This document shows positions 1 to 5,407 of a DNA stretch of 5,407 nt, piece by piece. Source of the stretch: an uncultured Dehalococcoidia bacterium (GTDB lineage Bacteria > Chloroflexota > Dehalococcoidia > Tepidiformales > Tepidiformaceae). Location: positions 1-5,407 of the forward strand of contig CALFYR010000686.1 of the NCBI GenBank assembly GCA_937954195.1, read 5' to 3'. The translations under genes were made by a program, and so were the position numbers. The notes below the pieces were generated by a model. The model was not told the DNA's origin. It saw nothing but the letters and a program-made list of their open reading frames with translations, and searched no databases. Positions within the stretch are counted from its first letter, which is position 1, and each line of letters opens with the position of its first letter.

Positions 1-587
1 GCGTCGGAGAAGTCGGCATCGTTCAGCCCAGCACCAATGAGTCGGGCGTCGCGGAGGTCGCATCCAGCGAAGGTGAAGTTGTGGCCCCAAATGGCTCCCA
101 GGTCGCGCCCGGCGAGATCACAATCCGGTCCGTCGCCGATAAGGACACGGCTAGCGGGATCGATCTCGCGAACCGCCATGGTCGGGGCGGCAGTGGGTTC
201 TGGGGGGATCGCATCAGCCCGGGTCGTGGAATCGCCGCGACCCGACCAGAGAACGGCCGCCCCAAACACCGCCACGCCCGCGACAGGCACGATTGCCGCA
301 GCGCCACCGAGCGCCTTCATCGAGAGAAGCGGCGCGAACGAGAACTGCCACCGCGACGCGCGCGGCCGCCGCTCCCGCATCGCCGCGAGCCGCGGGCCAA
401 CCGCTTCTCTATGGTCGACCTCAAGCTTTGCGAGTACCTGGCTCACGTGCCACTTGGCGGTAGCGAATGTGAGATTCAGCCGCTCGGCGATCTCCCCATT
501 CGTACATCCGGCTGCCACGAGCTCGGCCACCTCGCGCTCCCGCGGCGTTAGGGGGATGACTGCGCCGATGTCCACTCCACGTTCCAT
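1..587 (-). CDS. Membrane-tethered LuxR-type regulator with pentapeptide repeats (partial, 3' end outside window)
   Basis: This is the first 195 codons of a gene that continues past the window edge. Residues 13-57 form a LuxR/GerE helix-turn-helix: LTPREREVAELVAAG, then NGEIAERLNL, then an AKWHVSQVLAKL recognition-helix region. Basic residues follow at 71-79, then one hydrophobic stretch at about 91-114 (ALGGAAAIVPVAGVAVFGAA) that should span the membrane. After a Pro/Thr/Ala-rich linker at 119-140, residues 156-195 fall into pentapeptide-repeat register (CDLAG, RDLGA, CDLRD, ARLIG, AGLND, ADFSD). The predicted topology is DNA-binding domain in the cytoplasm and beta-helix outside; I infer it binds DNA from the membrane. 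There is no receiver, PAS or ligand domain before the HTH. The start is the ATG at 587 because an in-frame TAG lies at 597-599. No Shine-Dalgarno precedes it, so translation may be leaderless or weakly initiated. It lies 198 bases downstream of the importer operon on the same strand. Function and targets are unknown. Confidence 0.85.
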   Translation of the reverse strand, partial: MERGVDIGAVIPLTPREREVAELVAAGCTNGEIAERLNLTFATAKWHVSQVLAKLEVDHREAVGPRLAAMRERRPRASRWQFSFAPLLSMKALGGAAAIVPVAGVAVFGAAVLWSGRGDSTTRADAIPPEPTAAPTMAVREIDPASRVLIGDGPDCDLAGRDLGAIWGHNFTFAGCDLRDARLIGAGLNDADFSD

Positions 588-630
588 GCGGCCATGCTAG
601 CGACGCATGGTCGCCCCCACACCAGCCTAT

Positions 631-651
631 GGACGACTTAACAATTCGTCC
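631..651. promoter_or_regulatory. Imperfect 21-bp palindrome, possible operator
   Basis: The arms GGACGA (631-636) and TCGTCC (646-651) are perfect inverted copies. Inside them one mismatched pair (637/645) is followed by a further TT/AA pair around a three-base centre (AAC). The palindrome lies 43 bases upstream of the ATG of the LuxR-type gene. No T-run follows on either strand, which argues against a terminator and for a protein-binding site such as an autoregulatory operator. This is inference; LuxR-family proteins commonly bind dyad-symmetric sites of about this size. Confidence 0.45.
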
Positions 652-679
652 TAGTCGGTCCACGATCACCACGCATCAA
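651..679 (-). promoter_or_regulatory. Weak candidate promoter for the LuxR-type gene
   Basis: Read on the minus strand, TTGATG (674-679) matches four of six bases of a sigma70 -35 box. It sits 17 bases before GACTAG (651-656), a poor -10 match with two of six bases. Transcription would start near 644, inside the palindrome at 631-651, which would suit repression. The -10 match is weak and promoter consensus in this organism is unknown. Confidence 0.2.
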
Positions 680-754
680 GGAGGCCCGACCGTAAGGGAG
701 GGTACGAATCCGCCCCAACCACACACACCCTTCGACACCACCATCCGCCCCCAC

Positions 755-784
755 CGAAAATCGAAAATCGGCAATCGAAAATCG
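755..784. repeat. Tandem heptamer repeat, unit CGAAAAT
   Basis: Four exact-length 7-base units run head to tail on the plus strand: CGAAAAT (755-761), CGAAAAT (762-768), a variant CGGCAAT (769-775) and CGAAAAT (776-782), followed by CG. The tract ends one base before the ATPase stop codon (786-788), so on the transcript it begins right after translation ends. It is AT-rich in a GC-rich background, which makes it stand out. Each unit junction contains the small dyad CGA-TTT-TCG on the minus strand. From memory, similar short AATCG-type repeats occur between genes in some GC-rich bacteria, often near stop codons; their role is not known to me. Confidence 0.85.
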
Positions 785-785
785 C

Positions 786-1940
786 CTACGTCGCCACGCG
801 CGCCTTCGGCTCACTCACCGGCGCCGAACCCTCCGGGTACTTCGCCAGGCTCTCCCCGGTTGCCTTGTCGAACAGGTGCACCCGGTCGTGGTCCAGCGCC
901 ACCGAGATCGATTCGCCCGGCCGCGCCGCGGTGCGCGGGTCCACCCGGGCCAGCAACGGCGTGCCATGCACGTCCAGGTGCACGAACATCTCGTTCCCCA
1001 TCAGTTCGGTGAGTTCGACCGTGGCGGGCAGGTCAGTCGCGCGCGTCTCCGCCGGGCGGAAGCGCGGGTCGTACACGTGCTCCGGTCGGATACCGACGGT
1101 TACCTCGGTGCGGTCGCCAAGGCCCGCCGCTGGCGCCGTCTCCGCGGCCAGGGGCAGCGTGAACCCCGGCGCAATGAGCCGCAGGGCCGCGCCATCCCGC
1201 TCCACCCGCGCATCGAAGAAGTTCATCGACGGGCTACCAATAAACCCGGCTACGAACCGGTTCCGCGGGTGCTCGTACAGCTCTCGCGGCGTCCCCAGCT
1301 GCTGGAGCACGCCCTTATCCAGCACCGCGATTCGCGTCGCCATCGTCATCGCTTCCACCTGGTCGTGCGTCACGTAGATGAACGTCGTCCCCAGCCGCTG
1401 GTGCAGCTTCGTCAGCTCGGCCCGCGTCTGCACGCGCAACTTCGCGTCCAGGTTCGAAAGCGGCTCGTCCAGCAGGAAGACCGCCGGGTCGCGCACAATC
1501 GCCCGCCCGAGGGCGACCCGCTGCCGCTGCCCGCCCGAAAGCGCGCGCGGCTTCCTCCCCAGCAGCGGTTCGATGCCGAGGATTGCCGCCGCCTCGTCGA
1601 CGCGCCGCTTGATTTCGTCCTTCGGCACCTTCCGCAACTCCAGCCCGAACGCCATGTTGTCCCGCACCGACATGTGCGGGTACAGCGCGTACGACTGGAA
1701 CACCATCGCGATGTCGCGGTCGCGGGCCGCCACGTTGTTCACCACCCGGTCGCCGATCAGGATTCGCCCCGACGAGATCGACTCCAGGCCCGCGAGCATC
1801 CGCAAGGTGGTCGACTTCCCACACCCCGATGGGCCAACCAGCACCAGGAACTCGCCGTCGGCGACCTCCATGCTCAGGTTGTTCACCGCAATGTTGTCGG
1901 GGTATTGGCGGGTCACATTTTCGAAGGTCACGCTGGCCAT
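786..1940 (-). CDS. ABC importer ATP-binding protein, MalK/UgpC/AglK type
   Basis: This 384-residue protein hydrolyses ATP to drive the importer, working as a dimer on the inner face of the membrane. The nucleotide-binding domain has all its motifs: Walker A GPSGCGKST (36-44), Q-loop Gln82, signature LSGGQ (134-138), Walker B VFLLDEP (154-160), D-loop SNLDA (162-166) and H-loop His192. The MalK-type C-terminal regulatory (OB/TOBE) region follows from about 235, with typical IGSPSMNF (235-242) and VGIRPEHV (282-289) segments. Length is normal for the family. The start is the ATG at 1940, giving the conserved MASVTFENV opening; AGGA at 1947-1950 lies six bases upstream and overlaps the stop of the preceding permease gene. 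The frame stays open further upstream, but that part overlaps the permease and looks unlike ATPase sequence. It is the last gene of the operon. Such ATPases can serve several sugar importers, so it does not define the substrate. Confidence 0.97.
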   Translation of the reverse strand: MASVTFENVTRQYPDNIAVNNLSMEVADGEFLVLVGPSGCGKSTTLRMLAGLESISSGRILIGDRVVNNVAARDRDIAMVFQSYALYPHMSVRDNMAFGLELRKVPKDEIKRRVDEAAAILGIEPLLGRKPRALSGGQRQRVALGRAIVRDPAVFLLDEPLSNLDAKLRVQTRAELTKLHQRLGTTFIYVTHDQVEAMTMATRIAVLDKGVLQQLGTPRELYEHPRNRFVAGFIGSPSMNFFDARVERDGAALRLIAPGFTLPLAAETAPAAGLGDRTEVTVGIRPEHVYDPRFRPAETRATDLPATVELTELMGNEMFVHLDVHGTPLLARVDPRTAARPGESISVALDHDRVHLFDKATGESLAKYPEGSAPVSEPKARVAT

Positions 1941-1948
1941 GTGGTGTC

Positions 1949-2878
1949 CTACCCTTTCACCGCGCCCGCCAGGATGCCCTGGACGAAGTAGCGCTGGAGT
2001 GCGAAGAAGATGACGAGCGGCACGGCCATCGAAATGAACGCCGCCGCTGTGAGGAGCTGGTACTGCGAACCGAACGAGCTCACCAGGTTCGTAATGTTGA
2101 GCGTCATCGGCGCCAGGTCTGGATCGCCGAGCAAAATGAGCGCGACCAGCAGGTCGTTCCAGACCCACAGGAACTGGAAGATCGCCAGCGCCGCCAGCGC
2201 CGGAGTAGAGAGCGGCAGCACGATGCGGAAGAACACCTTCGCATCCGATGCCCCATCCAGGTAGGCCGATTCGAACAGGTCGCGCGGCAGCGAACCGAAG
2301 AAGTTGCGGAGCAGGTAGATAGCGAACGGCAACCCGTAGCCCGCGTGCGCCAGCCAGATCCCGGCGAAGCTGCTCGTGCCGAACAGCCGCCCCCCGATGA
2401 TCGGCATCTCCACGTCAATCGCCAGTTCGTTGTAGAGGCGCAGCACCGGGATGAGCGTCATCTGGAGAGGCACAACCAGGAGCGCCACCATCACCAGGAA
2501 CAGCGCGTTCCGCCCCTTGAAGTCCATCCAGGCGATGGCGTACGCGGCCATGGAGGCCACCAGAAGCACCAGCAGCGTGCTCGGCACCGCGATAAGCAGG
2601 CTGTTCATGAACGCCCGGCCCATTCCCCGCTGGTCCAGCACGCGCTCATAGTTCGAGAGGGTGAAATCCCAATCGGTGAGCGCATTCCACCACCCGCTGC
2701 TGGCAATCGCTGTGGGATCGCGGAAGGAGCTGATCAGCAACGCGATCGTCGGCACGCTCCATAGCACCACGAGCCCAATGACGATGATGTGGATCGGCGC
2801 GCGCGTAAGCAGCCGGCGCGCCGCGTTCGATTCCTCTCGCGGCGCCGCGGGCGCACCGCTGACGGGCACGGCGGTCAT
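1949..2878 (-). CDS. Carbohydrate ABC transporter permease, MalG/AglG type
   Basis: This 309-residue inner-membrane protein should form one half of the translocation channel. Six hydrophobic segments are visible at about 29-52, 92-117, 125-147, 171-194, 227-250 and 276-297. The cytoplasmic EAA loop that docks on the ATPase is ESAYLDGAS with IVLPLSTP (203-226), here with Ser in place of the usual second-position Ala. The C-terminus QRYFVQGILAGAVKG is typical of MalG-like subunits. Stretches such as VPLQMTLIPVLRLYNELAID and FQFLWVWNDLLVALILLG resemble, from memory, alpha-glucoside permease AglG more than maltose MalG. The start at 2878 overlaps the stop of the upstream permease gene in an ATGA, and a strong AGGAGGAG (2884-2891) lies five bases before it, inside the upstream coding sequence. 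This points to translational coupling and near-equal production of the two permeases. Confidence 0.95.
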   Translation of the reverse strand: MTAVPVSGAPAAPREESNAARRLLTRAPIHIIVIGLVVLWSVPTIALLISSFRDPTAIASSGWWNALTDWDFTLSNYERVLDQRGMGRAFMNSLLIAVPSTLLVLLVASMAAYAIAWMDFKGRNALFLVMVALLVVPLQMTLIPVLRLYNELAIDVEMPIIGGRLFGTSSFAGIWLAHAGYGLPFAIYLLRNFFGSLPRDLFESAYLDGASDAKVFFRIVLPLSTPALAALAIFQFLWVWNDLLVALILLGDPDLAPMTLNITNLVSSFGSQYQLLTAAAFISMAVPLVIFFALQRYFVQGILAGAVKG

Positions 2879-3804
2879 CGGGTCTCCTCCTGGAACTGGA
2901 AGCGGCGAATGCTGACCACCATCACCGGCACAACCGCCAGCAGAAGCACCACAGCGAGCGCGGCGCCAATCCCGAAGTGCCCCGCGATGAACGATTGCTT
3001 GAAGAACAGCGTCGCCACGACGTCCGTATCAAACCGCCCACCCGACATCACCCACACAAGGTCGAACACCTTCAGCGACTGGATCACCAGCGTCGTCGTG
3101 ACCACGGCAATGGTCGGCGAAAGCACCGGGATGATGATGCGGCGGAAGATCTGCCACTCGGTCGCGCCGTCCACGCGGGCCGCCTCAAGCATCTCCGTCG
3201 AGATGCTCTTGAGCCCCGCCGAAAGGACCACCAGCGAGAACCCGGTCCACATCCACGTCGCCACGAAGATGAGCGCGAAGTTGTTGATCTGCAGCGGGCC
3301 CCACCACTGGTCCGGGCCCGCATCGGTGAGCCACGTTTGGAGTCCGCCACGGTCTTGCAGCCATGCGGTTGGGTCCAGCCCCACGCCGCCCGTCACCGCG
3401 TTCACGGTGCCGATGTTCGCGTTGAATTCGAACATGAACTTCCAGATGACGCCCGCCGCGACGAACGAGATCGCCATCGGGATGAAGATGCCGGCCTTCG
3501 CCGCCGCTTCGTATTTCACGCGCGAAGTCAGCACCGCCAGGATGAGCCCGAGCGGCACGGCCAGCAGCGGGAACGCGATCAGCCAGAGCGCGTTGTTGAG
3601 CAGCGCGGAGTGCGTGTTGGCGGCCAGCGTCTGCGGGTTGTCGATGATGAACTGGTAGTTATCGAACCCAACCCACGAGTTCGAACGGGCGTCCAGGAAG
3701 CTCCGGCGCAGCGTATCGATAACCGGGTACACCAGGAACGCGGTCAGGAGAATGATCGCGGGGGACATCCAGAGCCACGGCGTCCACGGGTTGCGGCCTG
3801 CCAT
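2875..3804 (-). CDS. Carbohydrate ABC transporter permease, MalF/UgpA/AglF type
   Basis: This 309-residue inner-membrane protein is the partner channel subunit. Hydrophobic segments lie at about 11-34, 70-94, 104-124, 174-199, 231-256 and 277-300. The EAA loop is canonical: EAARVDGATEWQIFRR followed by IIIPVLSP (207-230). It lacks the extra N-terminal helices and large periplasmic P2 loop of enterobacterial MalF, so it is of the compact UgpA/AglF form. The stretches NNFALIFVATWMWTGFSLVV and QSLKVFDLVWVMSGGRFDTD resemble, from memory, alpha-glucoside permease AglF. The ATG at 3804 is preceded by GAGAGGAG, with AGGAG at 3811-3815 six bases from the start. It lies 65 bases downstream of the binding-protein gene, with a GC hairpin in between, and shares four bases with the next permease gene. 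Confidence 0.95.
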   Translation of the reverse strand: MAGRNPWTPWLWMSPAIILLTAFLVYPVIDTLRRSFLDARSNSWVGFDNYQFIIDNPQTLAANTHSALLNNALWLIAFPLLAVPLGLILAVLTSRVKYEAAAKAGIFIPMAISFVAAGVIWKFMFEFNANIGTVNAVTGGVGLDPTAWLQDRGGLQTWLTDAGPDQWWGPLQINNFALIFVATWMWTGFSLVVLSAGLKSISTEMLEAARVDGATEWQIFRRIIIPVLSPTIAVVTTTLVIQSLKVFDLVWVMSGGRFDTDVVATLFFKQSFIAGHFGIGAALAVVLLLAVVPVMVVSIRRFQFQEETR

Positions 3805-3832
3805 GCGCAGCTCCTCTCGGGGGAAAGGTTGA

Positions 3833-3852
3833 AGGGGCCCGGGTGGGCCCCT
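3833..3852 (-). promoter_or_regulatory. Strong GC hairpin between binding-protein and permease genes
   Basis: A perfect 8-bp stem (arms AGGGGCCC and GGGCCCCT) closes a 4-base loop. It begins 17 bases after the stop codon of the binding-protein gene and ends 28 bases before the permease start. On the transcript it is followed by a C-rich stretch and not by a U-run, so full intrinsic termination is unlikely. In other sugar-importer operons, hairpins at this place stabilise the binding-protein mRNA or cause partial termination, giving more binding protein than membrane subunits. I infer the same here. Confidence 0.7.
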
Positions 3853-3869
3853 CCAAACAGGCGGACCGG

Positions 3870-5204
3870 CTACTCAGAGCCGCGGGTGGACTCGATGTTG
3901 GCCAGGATGTCGTCCAGGTTGTCCGGGTTATCAAGGAACTCCGTGACGCCCTGGAAGTAGGCGGTCTGGAGCGCCCCGCCAATCGCGTCGTCCAGGTCGA
4001 ACCGGAACGTCTCGGCGTCCAGCAGCTGCTCGGCCTGCTTCCGGGCGACTTCGTCCGGGTAGGCGTCGAGGCTCACGTCACTGTTGACCGAGGTGAAGCC
4101 GCCGCGTTCCACCCAGATCTGCTGCGTTTCGCCGCTGGCCAGGTGGAGCAAGAACGAACACGTCGCCGGGTCGCTATTGAAGGCGTAGACGATGTTGGCG
4201 CCACCGGTGATTCCGCCACCCGGGAACGTGAAGAAGTCGTAGTCCTCACTCGGGACAGCTTCCGGGAACTGGTCCTCAATGAACCCGCCCGCGAATCCGC
4301 CGAGCGCCACCATCGCGGCCCGTGGCGGGTCTTCGAACGGCGGGTAGCTGGAATCCTGGAAGTTGGTGGCGTTGATGCCCGTGCCGCCACCCTGGACTGT
4401 GTTGCCATCGCCAAGGGCAAGCTCGCCCCACGATTCCCACGCTGCCTTCACCCGGTCGTCAGTGAACGGGATCGAGCCATCGATAAGCCCGTCGTACACC
4501 TCGGTCCCGGCCTCGTTCAGGATGATCTGCTGCAGCCAGTCGCTGCCCGGCCAACCGCTCGCCTCAGCGCTTTCGACGCCGATGGACCACGGCGCGATGC
4601 CGGCTTCGCGGAGCTGATCGGTCAGCGCCAGCAAGTCATCGAAACTCGAATCCGCGTCGAGCGGTTCGACATCGTTCTCTTCGAAGACCTGCGGGTTGTA
4701 CCAGATGGTGCCCTTCGTATCGGCCTTCATGAAGAAGCCATACAGCTCCCCATCGACGGTGCCGAGATCGATGAACCCTTGCGGATACTTGTCGCGAATG
4801 AGGTCTTCGAGCCCTGTGCAGGCGCTCAGCGGAGTCAGGAGACCTTCGCTCGCGAACCGGTTGAACAGACCCACTTCAGCGGGAATCGCGATATCCGGAG
4901 GGTTGCCGCCTTCCACGCGCAGCGTCAGGTCGGCAGTGATGTTCCGTGTACCGGTGAAGTTGACGTCGCCGCCCTCGTCCTCGTACGGGGCAGCCATTGC
5001 TTCGAAGCTCTCAAGCTCCTCGGCTCCCCAAATGCCGAGGATGTCCACTTCGCCCGGCGCGGGTTCGCCTCCACCGTTGCCATTGCCGTTGTCGTCGTCG
5101 TCATCGCCACAGGCGATCGCGACCGGGAAGATGAGCACGATGCTCAGGATGAGGAGCAACCAGCCCGGCCGTGCCGGGTACCGTCCTAACAGGTTGGCTT
5201 TCAA
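3870..5204 (-). CDS. Sugar ABC transporter solute-binding lipoprotein (family 1)
   Basis: This 444-residue protein should capture the substrate outside the membrane and deliver it to the permeases. The N-terminus has a signal peptide with basic residues (Lys2, Arg8, Arg12), a hydrophobic core LLLILSIVLIFPVAIA (16-31) and a lipobox-like VAIAC, so Cys32 would be lipidated. A flexible acidic/Gly linker (GDDDDDNGNGNGGG, 33-46) follows. The rest fits family 1 binding proteins: an opening beta strand VDILGIWG (53-60), GGNPPDIAI (99-107), a VDGELYGF hinge-type segment (150-157) and SGWPGSDWLQQIIL (216-229). The last two look like sugar-binding proteins of the AglE kind, by memory. Cys129 and Cys349 could form a disulfide. 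The start chosen is TTG at 5204, five bases after a near-perfect AAGGAGG; an in-frame ATG at 5270 has no Shine-Dalgarno and would add 22 basic-rich residues before the signal peptide. It is the first gene of the operon. The substrate is unproven. Confidence 0.93.
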   Translation of the reverse strand: MKANLLGRYPARPGWLLLILSIVLIFPVAIACGDDDDDNGNGNGGGEPAPGEVDILGIWGAEELESFEAMAAPYEDEGGDVNFTGTRNITADLTLRVEGGNPPDIAIPAEVGLFNRFASEGLLTPLSACTGLEDLIRDKYPQGFIDLGTVDGELYGFFMKADTKGTIWYNPQVFEENDVEPLDADSSFDDLLALTDQLREAGIAPWSIGVESAEASGWPGSDWLQQIILNEAGTEVYDGLIDGSIPFTDDRVKAAWESWGELALGDGNTVQGGGTGINATNFQDSSYPPFEDPPRAAMVALGGFAGGFIEDQFPEAVPSEDYDFFTFPGGGITGGANIVYAFNSDPATCSFLLHLASGETQQIWVERGGFTSVNSDVSLDAYPDEVARKQAEQLLDAETFRFDLDDAIGGALQTAYFQGVTEFLDNPDNLDDILANIESTRGSE

Positions 5205-5209
5205 GAATC

Positions 5210-5216
5210 CCTCCTT
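5210..5216 (-). promoter_or_regulatory. Shine-Dalgarno that fixes the TTG start of the binding protein
   Basis: AAGGAGG lies five bases upstream of the TTG at 5204 on the minus strand. This is the best ribosome-binding site in the window and the main reason to prefer TTG over the in-frame ATG codons at 5270 and 5354. The TTG start also gives a signal peptide of normal length. Confidence 0.8.
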
Positions 5217-5374
5217 ATTCAGCGCCAGCCAACGGCGCACTGCGACCGGCTTGGGCCGCCTCCTTTGCATCCCGTGCGAGTGATTTGGTGGTGTGCACGC
5301 TCTTTCGGCGCATCGCCACCAGCGGGATGCCCACCGGCCATCATACGGCGGCAAGCAGAGGGAAAGTCGAAAGT

Positions 5375-5380
5375 GTTATA
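5375..5380 (-). promoter_or_regulatory. Candidate -10 box for the importer operon
   Basis: TATAAC on the minus strand matches five of six bases of the sigma70 -10 consensus and stands out in the GC-rich leader. The -35 position 17 bases upstream (GAGCAA, 5398-5403) matches poorly. If used, it would give a leader of roughly 160 bases before the TTG start. A direct repeat GAAAGTC GAAAGTG (5362-5375, plus strand) lies immediately downstream and could be a regulator site. Confidence 0.35.
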
Positions 5381-5407
5381 GCTTTGCAAGATCGGCGTTG
5401 CTCGCCG

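Larger units (their letters stand above)
588..785. other. Intergenic region between importer operon and LuxR-type gene
   Basis: These 198 bases contain no convincing gene. They hold a tandem heptamer repeat next to the ATPase stop codon, a C/A-rich (plus strand) stretch at about 711-755, two copies of ATCCGCCCC, and an imperfect palindrome upstream of the regulator gene. I found no hairpin followed by a T-run in the minus direction, so no intrinsic terminator is evident for the operon. Read-through into the regulator gene is therefore possible. Confidence 0.7.
5205..5407 (-). other. Leader and promoter region upstream of the importer operon
   Basis: These 203 bases carry no gene I can support on either strand. 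They contain the Shine-Dalgarno for the binding protein, a second AAAGGAGG (5259-5266) with no start codon in range, a candidate -10 box, a short direct repeat GAAAGTC/GAAAGTG next to it, and a 5-bp inverted repeat at the window edge (5393-5397 with 5403-5407). The reading frame of the binding protein happens to be open upstream as far as 5354, but the residues do not resemble a signal sequence. Confidence 0.6.

Noticed and set aside
23..307. Minus-strand 94-residue open frame
   Set aside because: It lies in a different frame from the LuxR/pentapeptide gene, which covers the same bases and shows real domains.
708..755. Possible G-quadruplex in the G-rich minus strand of the gap
   Set aside because: Only three runs of three or more Gs occur close together (713-716, 728-730, 748-752), which is not enough for a standard three-tetrad structure.
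588..785. Intrinsic terminator for the importer operon
   Set aside because: No stem followed by a T-run is visible in the minus direction. The palindrome at 631-651 lacks a U-tract.
629..1012. Plus-strand open frame starting in the gap and running into the ATPase gene
   Set aside because: It has no Shine-Dalgarno, reads through the tandem heptamer repeat, is low-complexity Pro/Arg/Ser-rich and lies opposite the ATPase gene.
876..1991. Long open frame on the plus strand, opposite the ATPase gene
   Set aside because: It is Arg/His-rich antisense shadow sequence. The minus strand carries every ABC ATPase motif.
1941..2168. N-terminal extension of the ATPase frame up to 2168
   Set aside because: It overlaps the permease gene in another frame and has no ATPase similarity. 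The ATG at 1940 has a ribosome-binding site and gives the usual family N-terminus.
1829..2764. Long open frame on the plus strand, opposite the second permease gene
   Set aside because: It is Arg/Gln/His-rich shadow sequence with no recognisable domain; the minus strand encodes a clear permease.
3843..5189. Long open frame on the plus strand, opposite the binding-protein gene
   Set aside because: It is the antisense shadow of a well-supported gene in GC-rich DNA. Its residues are rich in Arg, Val and Asp without any family motif or plausible start.

Overview
The window is GC-rich bacterial DNA, and every gene I can support lies on the minus strand, so it reads from high to low coordinates. 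The main content is a complete four-gene ABC importer operon of the carbohydrate-uptake type 1 (CUT1) family. After it comes a gap of about 200 bases and then the 5' part of a regulator gene that runs off the low-coordinate edge.

Region by region, in transcription order. Positions 5205-5407 are a leader/promoter region with a possible -10 box and a strong Shine-Dalgarno. Positions 5204-3870 encode a lipoprotein solute-binding protein, best started at a TTG codon. Positions 3869-3805 are a short gap with a strong GC hairpin and no U-tract, placed where importers often separate a highly expressed binding protein from weakly expressed membrane subunits. Positions 3804-2875 and 2878-1949 encode two inner-membrane permeases that overlap by four bases (ATGA). 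Positions 1940-786 encode the MalK-type ATPase, eight bases after the second permease. Positions 588-785 are non-coding and hold a tandem heptamer repeat next to the ATPase stop codon and an imperfect palindrome upstream of the next gene. Positions 587-1 encode the N-terminal 195 residues of a protein that joins a LuxR-type DNA-binding domain, one transmembrane helix and pentapeptide repeats.

How the genes work together: the binding protein would capture a sugar or glycoside outside the membrane. The two permeases would form the channel, and two copies of the ATPase would power it. From memory, the permeases and gene order resemble alpha-glucoside (AglEFGK) importers most, but no glycosidase, kinase or LacI-type regulator is present, so the substrate is an inference.

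Organism: GC-rich sequence, a Gly/Asp-rich lipoprotein linker, and a LuxR-HTH with an AKWHV motif fused to pentapeptide repeats all suggest Chloroflexota (for example a Dehalococcoidia-like lineage). This is inference with modest confidence; Actinomycetota or another GC-rich phylum is not excluded. I see no mobile element, CRISPR array, tRNA or rRNA. The transporter is ordinary. The most unusual items are the membrane-tethered regulator and the two non-coding signals between it and the operon.
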